Notes: a model not told the origin generated them from the sequence alone. DNA of 64,000 nt from JANOYY01 sp043720395 (GCA_043720395.1 JAYSSR010000062.1:1-64000), one strand, 5' to 3'. Positions 7,616 to 16,160 are shown, numbered from the stretch's first letter. Translations and numbers: made by a program.

Positions 7616-9430
7616 ATGAGCAACCACACCAACGATCTCGGCTTCGACCCCGACGCCCTTCGCGAGCGTTACCGCAACGAGCGCGACCGGCGGGTGCGAG
7701 TCGACGGGTCCGACCAGTACGTCGAGATGCAGGGTGAGTTCGCCCGGTTCAAGGAAGACGACCCGTATGTCGAGCCGGGCTTCGAGCGCCAACCGATCAA
7801 CGACGGCATCGACGTTGCCATCATCGGCGGAGGTTTCAGCGGACTGCTCGCTGCGGCACGTCTGAGCGAGCAGGGCGTCACGTCGTTTCGGATCATCGAA
7901 GCCGGCGGTGATTTCGGCGGGACGTGGTACTGGAACCGCTATCCCGGCGCGCAATGCGACACCGAGGCGTACCTCTACCTCCCGCTGCTCGAAGAGCTGA
8001 ACTACATGCCGAAGGAGAAGTACTCCTATGTGACTGAGATCTTCGAGCACACGCAGCGCATTGGCCACCATTACGGGCTGTATGACAAGACCCATTTCCA
8101 GACGCGTGTCCGCTCGCTCGACTGGGACGATGCGATCGACCGTTGGCACATCCGCACCAACCATGGCGACGACATCAAGGCCCGCTTCATCGTGATGGCC
8201 GTCGGTCCGATGACGACGGCGAAGTTGCCTGGCATTCCCGGTATCGAGACCTTCGCCGGGCACTCGTTCCACACCAGCCGCTGGGACTACAGCTACACCG
8301 GCGGTGACACAACAGGCGCGATGATGAACCTTCACGACAAGACGGTGGCGATCATCGGGACCGGGGCGACCGGGGTGCAATGCGTGCCGCGAGTCGCCGA
8401 GTACGCGGAACACCTGTACGTGTTCCAGCGGACGCCTTCGACGATCGACTGGCGACGCAACCAGCCGACTGACCCGTCGTGGTGGTCGACCCTGACGCCT
8501 GGGTGGCAGCGCAATCGGCGTGACAACTTCAATGACATTGCCTCGGGCCGTGCTGTCGATGTGGATCTCGTGAACGACGGATGGACGGACATTTTCCGCT
8601 CCATTTCGTCACCGAAAGGCGAGCAACGACCGCGCACGAAAGAGGAACGTGACCGGGCCGTCGAAATGTCCGATTTTGCGAAAATGGAAGAGCTTCGGAC
8701 GCGGGTCGACCAGACAGTCACCGACCCTACGACGGCCGAAGGGCTCAAACCGTACTACCGGGTGATGTGCAAGCGGCCGACGTTCAACGATGAGTTTCTC
8801 CCATGCTTCAACCGCGACAACGTCACGCTCGTCGATGTCGCGGACAGCAAAGGCGTGGAGCGCATCACCGAGCACGGTGTCGTGGCGAACGGCATTGAGT
8901 ACGAAGTCGACTGCATCATCTACGCGTCGGGGTTCGCCACATTTACCGAGTTCAAGCGTCGCCTCGGTATCGAGATCAATGGGCGTGGTGGGCTCTCGAT
9001 CTTCGACCATTGGGCCGAAGGCCAGAAGACGTTGCACGGATTCATGACCCGCGAGTTCCCGAACTGGTTCTATATCGGCGTGTCGCAAAACGCGTTCAGC
9101 GTGAACATGACCTCAATGTTCGACGAACAAGCTCGCCATATCGCCTACATCGTCGCCGAGACAATGAGGCGCGGAGTCAACACCGTTGAACCGTCCGAGG
9201 CGGGCCAGGACGACTGGGTTGCGTTGATCGGAAGCTTCAAGGCCGGCGGTGTCGAGTTCCTCCAGGCATGCACACCCGGCTACTACAACAACGAGGGGCA
9301 CCCGATGTCGGGCAACGCGTTCCTCGGTGCGTACACACCAGGGATCAATGCGTTCCACCAACTCCTCGACGACTGGCGGACCGCAGGGGAGCTTGCCGGC
9401 TTGGAGCTGGACGGGGCATCCACCACGTAG
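7616..9430 (+). CDS. FAD-dependent Baeyer-Villiger-type monooxygenase
   Basis: This 604-residue flavoprotein belongs to the cyclohexanone-monooxygenase class, which inserts one oxygen atom next to a carbonyl using FAD, NADPH and O2. Evidence in order: an N-terminal tail of about 60 residues, the FAD Rossmann motif GGGFSG (71-76), the FGGTWYWNRYPGAQCD stretch typical of this class, the Baeyer-Villiger fingerprint FAGHSFHTSRWD (about 213-224) and the NADPH Rossmann motif IGTGATGVQ (about 246-254). A GGAGGA ribosome site three bases before the ATG supports the start. It is monocistronic. The substrate cannot be read from sequence; ketones, steroids or terpenoids are all possible in this family. 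Confidence 0.92.
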   Translation: MSNHTNDLGFDPDALRERYRNERDRRVRVDGSDQYVEMQGEFARFKEDDPYVEPGFERQPINDGIDVAIIGGGFSGLLAAARLSEQGVTSFRIIEAGGDFGGTWYWNRYPGAQCDTEAYLYLPLLEELNYMPKEKYSYVTEIFEHTQRIGHHYGLYDKTHFQTRVRSLDWDDAIDRWHIRTNHGDDIKARFIVMAVGPMTTAKLPGIPGIETFAGHSFHTSRWDYSYTGGDTTGAMMNLHDKTVAIIGTGATGVQCVPRVAEYAEHLYVFQRTPSTIDWRRNQPTDPSWWSTLTPGWQRNRRDNFNDIASGRAVDVDLVNDGWTDIFRSISSPKGEQRPRTKEERDRAVEMSDFAKMEELRTRVDQTVTDPTTAEGLKPYYRVMCKRPTFNDEFLPCFNRDNVTLVDVADSKGVERITEHGVVANGIEYEVDCIIYASGFATFTEFKRRLGIEINGRGGLSIFDHWAEGQKTLHGFMTREFPNWFYIGVSQNAFSVNMTSMFDEQARHIAYIVAETMRRGVNTVEPSEAGQDDWVALIGSFKAGGVEFLQACTPGYYNNEGHPMSGNAFLGAYTPGINAFHQLLDDWRTAGELAGLELDGASTT

Positions 9431-9488
9431 CCGGCGCACCTGCGGGCTGGAGGTCCACCGACCAAGACCACGACCGCGCTTGACCGTA

Positions 9489-9539
9489 CAGCGCCACATT
9501 GTCCGCACAGCGTGTCGCTGTGCCGTCATCGTGGCGCTG
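9489..9539. repeat. Dispersed palindromic repeat, copy A
   Basis: Two 24-base arms pair at 20 of 24 positions around a TGT loop. The outer arm reads CAGCGCCAC and the inner arm ends in GCACAGCG. The same element occurs at 34116-34172 and 61829-61885, always between genes. Its left arm matches the reverse complement of copy B's right arm at 23 of 24 positions, which shows common origin. Confidence 0.8.
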
Positions 9540-9610
9540 CCGACGCAGTCGGATCGATCGAGACAACAAGTTTGACGAGGCGAAGGAACTAAGGTCTCGA
9601 TGGTGTCGTC

Positions 9611-9655
9611 ACATGAACCGTCCCGACATGAACCGTCCCGACATGAACCGTCGAG
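9611..9655 (+). repeat. Three tandem 15-base repeats over the start of the membrane-protein gene
   Basis: ACATGAACCGTCCCG is repeated three times; the last copy differs at its end. Each copy carries an ATG in the same frame, so the protein can start at 9613, 9628 or 9643. Copy-number change would alter only the N-terminal Met-Asn-Arg-Pro-Asp repeat. Confidence 0.75.
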
Positions 9656-10245
9656 TCCACGTCGACCTCTACCGACGACTGACCTCCGCCTACCCACGCA
9701 AGTTCCGAGATGAATACGGCGGGGACCTTGCGATCACGTTCGTGTTGCAACTCGACGAGCACGGTCCGACGCGATGCTGGCTCCGCACCCTTCGCGATCT
9801 CGCGACCACGATCCCCACACAACACCTCGAGGCCCGTATGCATCATCCAACGCCGAGACACGCTTCAACCACCTGCTTCGCCCTAGCGATCGGCACCCTC
9901 ATGGCTGCGGTCGTGAGCGGGACCAGTCTCTACGGACTCATCTTCCTGTTGATCAGCGGGGTCACCGTGACGGTCGCCGTGTTGTCTCGCAGGGCGCCAA
10001 AACCAGCACTCGCTCTGGAGAAATCGCGGTCCTGGAAGAAGTTCCTGATCGCCGGGTCCTTGCTCCTCGTCCTGTTGATCGCGGCGATCAATCTTCCCCC
10101 CAACAACGGCCGAGAGCTGTCAGAGGTTGCATGGTCGCTGATGATGCTCTCGCTCCTCTTGAGCTTCACGCTGATCGGAGCGGGGATCGTCCTCGGTGCC
10201 ACCCATTTCAGCCGGAGACACGACCCTAAGAGGCTCAGCGGATAG
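9613..10245 (+). CDS. Integral membrane protein of unknown function
   Basis: From the first of three tandem ATGs the protein has 210 residues. The N-terminal cytoplasmic part contains YRRLTSAYPRKFRDEYG, a motif seen in front of many actinobacterial membrane proteins and permeases. Hydrophobic segments follow: two adjacent ones near FALAIGTLMAAVV and LYGLIFLLISGVTVTVAVL, then SLLLVLLIAAINL and a C-terminal one near LLLSFTLIGAGIVLG. That makes about four helices. There is no catalytic signature. An in-frame ATG at 9499 lies inside the palindromic repeat and is not a credible start. The gene converges on yceI, only 16 bases away. Confidence 0.7.
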   Translation: MNRPDMNRPDMNRRVHVDLYRRLTSAYPRKFRDEYGGDLAITFVLQLDEHGPTRCWLRTLRDLATTIPTQHLEARMHHPTPRHASTTCFALAIGTLMAAVVSGTSLYGLIFLLISGVTVTVAVLSRRAPKPALALEKSRSWKKFLIAGSLLLVLLIAAINLPPNNGRELSEVAWSLMMLSLLLSFTLIGAGIVLGATHFSRRHDPKRLSG

Positions 10246-10261
10246 GCTGCCCGGGCCGTGC

Positions 10262-10792
10262 CTATTCGGCTTTGATCAGCTGCACCGCGATGGAGACCGG
10301 AATGTCGTCGCTGAGCATCGACGAGGGGATCGCGGCCCCGACACCAGCGCGGAGGCGAGAGAGGGTGCCACTCGCCGTCGCACCGATGTGCTCCTTCTTG
10401 TCCATCGGGAAGATGGACCTGCCGGTAAACACTGCCGACAGGCGGACGCCTTGGCTCTGACCCTTCACGACCAGATCGCCGTCGATCGCCCAACGGTCAC
10501 CTTCGCCCGACAGTTCGGTCGATCGAAACGTCATCACCGGATGGTTGGTCGTATCGAAGAAGTCCTCACCCTGAAGGTGTGCGTCACGGCCCGCGTTACC
10601 GCTCCCGACCGAAGCCATCCGTGCGCTGAACTCTAGCGACGACGAAGCCACGTTCTCGCCGACAACAAGCGCGCCCTCGAACTCCGAGAACATGCCCACG
10701 ACGGGCGTTATCCCGAGGTGCGTGACGCTGAACGCAAACTGCGAATGTGCCTGATCGAAATCGTACCGGCCGGGTTCGAGGGGGAGAGACAT
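10262..10792 (-). CDS. YceI family protein
   Basis: This 176-residue lipocalin-fold protein has the YceI family landmarks LEPGRYDFDQAHSQFAFSV near the N-terminus, FDTTNHPVMTFRST in the middle and VRLSAVFTGR toward the end. The family binds polyisoprenoids or amphiphilic lipids and is often stress-linked. No signal peptide is visible, so this copy is probably cytoplasmic, as in many actinobacteria. The ATG giving MSLPLEPGRY is preferred; an upstream ATG adds 15 residues that do not resemble the family. It is transcribed toward the convergent membrane-protein gene. Confidence 0.88.
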   Translation of the reverse strand: MSLPLEPGRYDFDQAHSQFAFSVTHLGITPVVGMFSEFEGALVVGENVASSSLEFSARMASVGSGNAGRDAHLQGEDFFDTTNHPVMTFRSTELSGEGDRWAIDGDLVVKGQSQGVRLSAVFTGRSIFPMDKKEHIGATASGTLSRLRAGVGAAIPSSMLSDDIPVSIAVQLIKAE

Positions 10793-10909
10793 TGGAGCAC
10801 AACCTTGTATCGAGAGGGACAGCCTGTCTACCCCCACGACCCTTGGCCGTGCAATGCGGGGATCGGCCGGTCATTCCACCTGGTTCCACGGGTCCGTCCA
10901 GCCGACTGT

Positions 10910-11491
10910 TCAGTCCGGTCGCAGCGTGATCCAGACGACGACGTCGGGCACCGCCTGTGGGCCGACCACCAGCTCCATCGCCCGCAGATGGTCGCTGTGG
11001 AGGGTGCCGGCAAGGCAACCGAGCGCAGCAGCAACCTGCCTCGCCGAGTCGACATCGACAATCGCACTGGTGAGCTGCACCGCCTGATCCCATTCGGTGC
11101 TCAGGTACGTGAATCCGAGCTCAGGCGTGGGCACGACGGAGGAACATTGCGTCGAGACCGAGACGGAGGCACCGGAACCGAACGTCGGGTGGAGCTTCTT
11201 CCACATCGTCCGCTGCACGTCCGAGATGCCGAGGTGCCCCGCGAGCGGCGGAGCAGCCTGCGGGGCGACCGCGGCGAGCGCGTCGGGGTGAAATGGGACG
11301 AGCAGATCGATCCGGCGCGACCTCATCGATACCGCCAGGTAGACGCTCGACGTCCCGGCCGTGGTGACGGCTGCGAGGATGGGGCTGACCGGAGCCCCTC
11401 GCTCCGCGAGCACATCACCGAGGCGAATGAGATGCGCCGCTTCGGTGCTCACGCCGCGCAGAATATACGCCTGTACCAGCATGCGCGGCAT
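10910..11491 (-). CDS. Protein of unknown function
   Basis: This is a 193-residue frame. Its ATG is preceded by AGGAG at six bases, which marks the start against a longer open frame reaching back to 11860 that reads as low-quality antisense sequence. The protein is soluble, Ala/Val-rich, with two short repeated hydrophobic strands (SSVYLAVSM, RIDLLVPFH) and a C-terminal VVVWITLRPD. No domain is recognised. It is divergent from the TY-Chap-like gene (ATG at 11734), with about 240 bases between. Codon use is normal for the window, so it is probably real. Confidence 0.55.
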   Translation of the reverse strand: MPRMLVQAYILRGVSTEAAHLIRLGDVLAERGAPVSPILAAVTTAGTSSVYLAVSMRSRRIDLLVPFHPDALAAVAPQAAPPLAGHLGISDVQRTMWKKLHPTFGSGASVSVSTQCSSVVPTPELGFTYLSTEWDQAVQLTSAIVDVDSARQVAAALGCLAGTLHSDHLRAMELVVGPQAVPDVVVWITLRPD

Positions 11492-11699
11492 CGAACTCCT
11501 GTTGCACCGTGACGAGGAGTCGTAAGGTACCAAGCGTGACCAAGGCAGTCGACGACATGTTCGCCGAGGTGTGGCCGAAGAACCTTCGTCGGCGGTCAGC
11601 TGCAATGTTTGGTCGATCTTGCCCGCCGACCGGGGTGATTTGACCAAACCTCGCGGACGAACGATCGGTAGCCGACGGAGGCTGTTCGGTGGCAGGCGA

Positions 11700-11726
11700 G
11701 TTCCGTTCCCAGCGTCTCGGTACAAC
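11700..11726 (+). promoter_or_regulatory. Promoter element shared with the second TY-Chap-like gene
   Basis: GTTCCGTTCCCAGC followed by TACAAC occurs here and at 31389-31415, with the same 14 bases between TTCCGT and TACAAC, in front of two paralogous genes. TACAAC resembles an actinobacterial -10 box. It ends only seven bases before the ATG at 11734, so the transcript here may be leaderless. Confidence 0.5.
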
Positions 11727-11733
11727 TGTTCGC

Positions 11734-12474
11734 ATGAAGGCCAACGAGACCACAAAGCGGGCAGCGACCCAGCGCCGTACCACCACGACGAAGCCCAACC
11801 CGACCGGGCCCGACGAGCGAATGCTGACAGCACTCGCCGACGGCTGGACCATTTCGTCAACCACGTTCGCAGAGCTGTTCAACGAAGTTGAGACGCTGAT
11901 GCTGAAGCTGGCGGTGGAGCCTGACGTCTACGTGATCCTCAGCGTCAAGGGCAGCAACCGGTTCGTCCAAGCACTCATCGACAACGACAACGAACCAGGC
12001 AGCCTTTGCTGCGAAACGGTCGACGACGCATTCCTCGGAACACCCGAAACCGGCCCCCGACACACCCCGGCCCAGATCGCCGCGCTGATCCGCGACAAGT
12101 GGATCGCACCGTCAGGCACGGAAGGTGACACGCCCAACTGGCACCGCGTCATCCGTCCAGGCACCATGGGCGCCGCAGCGCTCGCCAGCCAACTCCTCGT
12201 GTCGACGCTCATCGACGTGCACGGCGTCGGTGACCCCTCTCAGCTCGAGGTGACCATTGGCCCACGGGACCGGCCCGAAGCCGACGTTGCAGCCGATGAA
12301 TCCGCCTTCTTCTACAAGGTCCTGCACACGCTCGAACTCGACCGTTCCTACAGCCTCACGCAGCTGACGGCACTCGGCTTCACAGCATCGGAAGCCCTTT
12401 CGCTCTCCACAGAATTCGACTGGGGCGGCCAGCCACATCCGCCGATCGTCGTGAACGGAAACAATGTCTACTGA
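11734..12474 (+). CDS. TY-Chap-like (YbjN/T3SS-chaperone-like fold) domain protein
   Basis: The protein has 246 residues. After a basic, Thr-rich N-terminal tail, residues about 30-180 follow the pattern of the TY-Chap/YbjN-like chaperone fold. A strand (VYVILSVKGSNRFVQALID) is followed by CCETVDDAFL, then a helix ending in WIAPSGTEGDTPNWHRVI and a C-terminal helix LLVSTLIDVHGV. The same layout, including DTPNW and LIDTH, occurs in the gene at 31449, so the two are paralogs. Members are thought to bind peptides or act as chaperones, mainly by comparative genomics. A C-terminal extension of about 60 residues is specific to this copy. The family call is moderately sure; the function is unknown. 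Confidence 0.6.
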   Translation: MKANETTKRAATQRRTTTTKPNPTGPDERMLTALADGWTISSTTFAELFNEVETLMLKLAVEPDVYVILSVKGSNRFVQALIDNDNEPGSLCCETVDDAFLGTPETGPRHTPAQIAALIRDKWIAPSGTEGDTPNWHRVIRPGTMGAAALASQLLVSTLIDVHGVGDPSQLEVTIGPRDRPEADVAADESAFFYKVLHTLELDRSYSLTQLTALGFTASEALSLSTEFDWGGQPHPPIVVNGNNVY

Positions 12475-12997
12475 TCGGCCTCCGGTGCGGCCCTCCCGAC
12501 CACGACAACGCAGTCGGGACGGCGGAGACCGCGGAGACCGCGGAGACGTTGGCCGAGCGATCATGGCCGAACCAGAGGGGCATTCGTTGACCGATCTCGG
12601 ACGCGCCCACCACACGCCGATCGGACGCACGGTGCTGATTTGGTGTTACCCAACACCGTGGTGCGGCTGTTCGGTCCATGCCGGGGCCGTGGTATTCGCG
12701 GACGGCGTTCGCTGTCTCGTCGAACGCGCGTACGTCGGGCCGGTTGAATCGCCCAAGGCACTCGCGGAAACGATCCAACGCTACTGGGGCGAACCCGTAA
12801 CGCCAGGTTCACTGTGCCAACCGTGGATCGTTGCGCTCCTACTCCGCCCGTCGGCCGAGACCGGAATCGAGCACCCCTGCCTCGGCCACTGGCGGCATCA
12901 CATCGGATGGTCGAGTCATGAGCGGGACTCCTCGATCGCGTCTGACATCGAAGCGGAGGGCCGCCCTTCTCCATGCTCATGCACTCGGCCGTGTTGA
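12464..12997 (+). CDS. Hypothetical protein overlapping the TY-Chap-like gene
   Basis: The 177-residue frame starts within the last codons of the previous gene (11-base overlap). Its N-terminus includes a GGDRGDRGD stretch encoded by a 9-base tandem repeat. The middle part (IGRTVLIWCYPTPWCGC to LLLRPSAETGIEHPCLGHW) has the codon preference of real genes here and no homolog I can name. The last 25 residues look random, so the true end may have been lost when the following region decayed. An alternative start is the ATG at 12563. Confidence 0.4.
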   Translation: MSTDRPPVRPSRPRQRSRDGGDRGDRGDVGRAIMAEPEGHSLTDLGRAHHTPIGRTVLIWCYPTPWCGCSVHAGAVVFADGVRCLVERAYVGPVESPKALAETIQRYWGEPVTPGSLCQPWIVALLLRPSAETGIEHPCLGHWRHHIGWSSHERDSSIASDIEAEGRPSPCSCTRPC

Positions 12998-13370
12998 ACG
13001 AAAAGGACCGAACCTGATCAGACCTGGCGACAGGGCGATGGCCGACCTCGTTCAGCGCCATGTGCTGCCCGAGAGCAGCCCGGCCGAAGCTGTCGTTGGC
13101 GTCATCGGACCGCATGATCGCTTCCGGGTCCACGCGAAGATTGTTCACGCGACGCGTGAACAATCTTCGACTCTCTCGTAAAACTGGCGCATGAACTTCT
13201 GGTTCGTCAGCGCGAACCCGGAGAAATGTCTGGTCCTCGCTTGCAGGGTGCCAAAACGTAGGTGTCGTCCGCGCCGGAAAGTGTCGCCCGCGCAGCGTGC
13301 GCGAACGACTCTCGCCTGCGCCAACGACACCGCCCGGCGCGGACCGAGACGCTGAAGCCGGTGCAGCTTC
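12998..13370. other. Stretch without a convincing gene
   Basis: Short frames such as MADLVQRHVLPESSPAEAV (from 13039) look protein-like but have no start signal, extent or family. A possible gene start MNFWFVSANPEK at 13191 loses sense within about 20 residues. The region reads as degraded coding DNA. It contains the strong hairpin listed separately. Confidence 0.5.
13135..13169. repeat. Perfect 16-base inverted repeat with 3-base loop
   Basis: CGAAGATTGTTCACGC and its exact reverse complement flank GAC. The hairpin is stronger than any other in this part of the window but is not followed by a T-run. It lies in degraded DNA 22 bases before a possible truncated gene start. It may be a terminator or the palindromic end of a lost element. 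Confidence 0.75.
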
Positions 13371-13675
13371 TTGTTCTTCGCACCGGCCAATCACGGCTCG
13401 AGACCACAGGCCTACGCATCGACGAAGGAAACGACGACGCCCTGGACAGCGACATCGAGCAACAAGCCAACGAACGCGCGACCAGCTGGATCTTCCCGGA
13501 CGGGTTCTCACCGCCACCCGCGCCTATCTCGATCGCTGCCGTACACACACTCGCGAGCAAACACGGCGTACACCCCAGCATCGTGATCGGTCGACTACAG
13601 CGAGACGGGGTCCTCGACTGGAGTCAATTCCGCCGCAGCGTCCCCAAGGTCCGACCCGCGCTCGGAATCTCGTAA
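13371..13675 (+). pseudogene. Remnant of an ImmA/IrrE-type (HigA-like) protein, C-terminal end
   Basis: The frame ending at 13675 reads GLRIDEGNDDALDSDIEQQA, NERATSWIFPDGF and later LASKHGVHPSIVIGRLQRDG. These are the tail landmarks of XRE plus ImmA/IrrE metallopeptidase-domain antitoxins: the E-x-x-A-N/D segment, the I-P-D step and the HPSIVIGRLQ motif. The XRE helix-turn-helix and the HExxH metal site are absent upstream, where the frame becomes meaningless and other frames take over. It is therefore a truncated relic rather than a working gene. No toxin partner is recognised beside it. Confidence 0.55.
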
Positions 13676-13914
13676 CACGACGAGAGAACGCGGGCCCCAT
13701 GCGCCCTGCGGACCCAGCCAACGTCCCTCTACGGTGTCGAAACCAGTGATGTACAATCGAACGAACATTTGTCCGCATACCTCGGGGAACTGCGGTTTCA
13801 CATGGTACGTGCACATAGTACTGCCGCACCGTAATGATGGTCCGCCTAGCGAGCGTTGGGTACAACGGTGAGGGGTATCGATCGTTGAGCCGGGAAGGCT
13901 CTCGAATGTGACCC

Positions 13915-14175
13915 TCACAACGAGAACGAGGTTGCAGCGATCGGATCGACCGGCACCATGAACACGACGGCATCGTGCTCGCCGTGGTCTCGCAACCACC
14001 CGAGGACCTCGGCTGGCGTGTCCGCCGCGACGAGGACGTGTTCGTCCTTACGAGCCACGTACTTGCCGATGTAAGGCCGCAAAACATCGGCAGCACGCCG
14101 ACTTCGCTCCACCACCTCCGGCGGAGTAACCGGGTTTCGAAGCCGAACGGTCCGTGCCACGCGAACATCGTACAT
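13915..14175 (-). CDS. Small DUF5678-like protein
   Basis: In this 86-residue protein the C-terminal half (YIGKYVARKDEHVLVAAD, then AEVLGWLRDHGEHDAVVFM, then VP) matches the pattern of DUF5678-type small proteins: a GKxVA strand, a DTxxEVxxxLR helix and a VxxxVP strand. In other genomes such proteins often sit next to a retropepsin-like protease gene. I see no such partner on either side here. The N-terminus (VARTVRLRNPVTPPEVVER) is an added helix. The start ATG is divergent from the small gene at 14210. The role is unknown. Confidence 0.5.
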   Translation of the reverse strand: MYDVRVARTVRLRNPVTPPEVVERSRRAADVLRPYIGKYVARKDEHVLVAADTPAEVLGWLRDHGEHDAVVFMVPVDPIAATSFSL

Positions 14176-14209
14176 GGGAGCGTCACACCGTTACCTGGGC
14201 ACACGTTCG

Positions 14210-14425
14210 ATGACGCCTTGCTCGTCGGACATCACGGGATTCCCCGCCCTCGTCCTTCTCGATCTCGCTCAGTCGGCCCACCGCGACCGCACACAGACAG
14301 GCGACTACCTCGGTGCAGTCATCAAGTCAGCGGCCGAACTAGCGATCAAGCACTTTGCATGGACGACCGAATGGGAGACGACCGGGAAGTTCGTTCGCCG
14401 TGAGACACCCCTCGGTTTTGATTGA
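14210..14425 (+). CDS. Small hypothetical protein
   Basis: This 71-residue frame has codon use typical of the window and a plausible amphipathic protein (ALVLLDLAQSAHRD, then GAVIKSAAELAIKHFAWTTEW). An in-frame ATG at 14174 would add 12 residues but overlaps the divergent gene. No family is recognised. It is isolated in a region of decayed genes, so it may be a fragment. Confidence 0.35.
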   Translation: MTPCSSDITGFPALVLLDLAQSAHRDRTQTGDYLGAVIKSAAELAIKHFAWTTEWETTGKFVRRETPLGFD

Positions 14426-14442
14426 CACCACGCTGAGGCGGT

Positions 14443-15187
14443 CAGCGTCTCAGGGACGGCGATCGACCGAAGCGGACCGACCACGTCGAGCGCGTCCACT
14501 GCCCGACGCAACACCGCAATTACCTCGTGCGCGTCCTTCTCCTCGGCTAATCACTCCAGCGCCAACCCGAGAGCCGCGTCGAGTTCAACACCGTTGAACA
14601 CCCGATCGACGATGAGCGCTGTCGCACCCCCGGCCCAGTAGCCGCTCGGATGACCATGGGTCGTCGCAGAGATCTCCGCCCCGAGAAGGAACGGGTCGTC
14701 GACGCCGATCAGGCCGACCGGCGCCACACGCATCACCGTGCCACAGCCCTTGCTGTTGTTGATCGGCTCCTCGATCGTCCCCATCCGACCGGACCACAAC
14801 GCACTCAGAGCGTCGCCTCCTCAAGCAGCCAGCTCGACGCTGAACTACGAGGAAGCGTCGATGGCATCGACTCACCCTGCGAACCCAGCCAACGCATGTA
14901 GGCATGCCACACCATGGTCGGCATGTGCACGATCCCCTTCTCGTTCTGTCGGCACTGTCCACGCAACAGGCCCTCGGCCGTGAACAGGGTCATCTGCGTG
15001 TCATCGCTCACGACCGCCGCACCGCGTCTCCGATCGGACTCGTGACACCGGCCGGACCGTGCGTGGCAACGATCGACGCGATCGAATCGAACTCGACGCG
15101 GTAGCCGAGCGCGTCGCCGACCGCACCGCCGAACAACGAGCCACGGATTTGCTCAAGCATCGTCGGAACTGGCATTGCTGATGACAT
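14443..15187 (-). pseudogene. ADP-ribosylglycohydrolase family pseudogene
   Basis: Family landmarks are spread over three frames in the right order. First is RGSLFGGAVGDALGYRVEF (ends in a stop near 15008). Next is SDDTQMTLFTAEGLLRG in another frame (from 15011). Last is EPINNSKGCGTVMRVAPVGL with LGAEISATTHGHPSGYW in a third (from about 14790). That frame hits a TGA at 14551 and then continues in frame with LAEEKDAHEV. That means two frameshifts plus one nonsense codon, and the C-terminal metal-binding part is missing. Intact members remove ADP-ribose from proteins such as nitrogenase reductase, using two Mg ions. The gene is clearly dead. Confidence 0.8.
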
Positions 15188-15287
15188 CAGATTGGTTCTC
15201 CCTCTCGTCCGACCAGCCTCGTGCTTGTCGGTCACCCCTATCCACTGCCACGATCATGCGTGACCGATGGGAACGGATCGGGCCGCG

Positions 15288-16160
15288 TCACGCAACGGCG
15301 GTGAAGAACTCCGCGAATCGCTCCGCTACCCACGCCGGGCGTTCCTCGGCGATCCAGTGGCCGCAGCCGTCGGCGATCCCGCCGCTCACGTTGGTGGCGA
15401 CCCGTTGCCAGGACTCCTGGGCGACGTTGCCGCGACCTGCTCGCGGGGCCCCGCCTCCGTACACGAGGATCGGCATCTCCAGCTTTCCGTCTGCCAGGTA
15501 CCGCTGGTGGTCACGCACGTCACGGCGTAGCGCCCGGTAGTAGTTGAACCCGGCGCGCATCGCTCCGGGCTGGCGGTACGTGCGGAGATACTCCTGCTGC
15601 GCTTCGATGCTGATGGCGTCGGGACGCGCACCGCCCATCCGGTAGAAGAACTCGAGGTAGATGTCTTCGCGTCCGGCGACGAGTGCTTCGGGGAGGTCAG
15701 GTAACGAATGGAAGCCGTAATGCCAACGCGAGATCGTCTCGAGCGGTGATCCGTCGCCTGGGACGGGCACGTCGAGGATCGCCATCGCCCGGACGGCCGC
15801 GCGGTGCTGTGCGGCGAGCGCATACGCGACAGGTCCACCCCAATCGTGTGCTGCCACGAAGAAGTGTTCGTGGCCGAGCACGTCGTGCATGAGCCGCCAC
15901 ACGTCGTTGCTCACGGTCGTGGTGTCGTAGCCCGTCTGCGGACGCGACGAGTCACCGAGCCCGCGCAGATCCACCGCGATGAGCTGGAACTCCTCCGCGA
16001 GTCCAGCGATCACTCCGCGCCACATGAACCAGGTCTGCGGCCAGCCGTGCAGCATCAGGACCTGTGGTCCGCTGCCGGCAGTCACGTAGTGGAGGGTCAC
16101 GTCGCCGAGGTCGGCGTAGTGATGTTCGACGTTGACGTCCACGGTTCGGTCGGCGGTCAT
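15288..16160 (-). CDS. Alpha/beta hydrolase, epoxide hydrolase-like
   Basis: This 290-residue enzyme shows an oxyanion-hole HGWPQTW (39-45), a nucleophile elbow AAHDWGGP with Asp106 and a C-terminal catalytic His in DGCGHWIAEE. An Asp nucleophile in HDWGG points to epoxide hydrolase or haloacetate/haloalkane dehalogenase chemistry rather than an esterase. The ATG at 16160 overlaps the TauD stop by four bases (ATGA), so the two are co-translated. The pair may oxidise and then open the same compound. The frame is open far upstream, but that part is antisense-like sequence inside tauD. Confidence 0.9.
   Translation of the reverse strand: MTADRTVDVNVEHHYADLGDVTLHYVTAGSGPQVLMLHGWPQTWFMWRGVIAGLAEEFQLIAVDLRGLGDSSRPQTGYDTTTVSNDVWRLMHDVLGHEHFFVAAHDWGGPVAYALAAQHRAAVRAMAILDVPVPGDGSPLETISRWHYGFHSLPDLPEALVAGREDIYLEFFYRMGGARPDAISIEAQQEYLRTYRQPGAMRAGFNYYRALRRDVRDHQRYLADGKLEMPILVYGGGAPRAGRGNVAQESWQRVATNVSGGIADGCGHWIAEERPAWVAERFAEFFTAVA

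Noticed and set aside
11491..11860. N-terminal extension of the gene at 10910
   Set aside because: The added 120 residues read as Arg/Ser-rich antisense sequence. A good AGGAG site marks the start at 11491.
13191..13260. MNFWFVSANPEK as the start of an EVE-domain protein
   Set aside because: The resemblance covers only about a dozen residues and the frame then turns into Arg-rich nonsense.
12561..13517. A 318-codon minus-strand frame across the decayed region
   Set aside because: It is Arg/Ser-rich without domains and opposes a frame with better codon use. There is no ribosome site.
13915..14425. The divergent small genes at 13915 and 14210 as a toxin-antitoxin pair
   Set aside because: They are divergent rather than co-directional, and neither resembles a toxin. 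The DUF5678-like gene lacks its usual protease partner.
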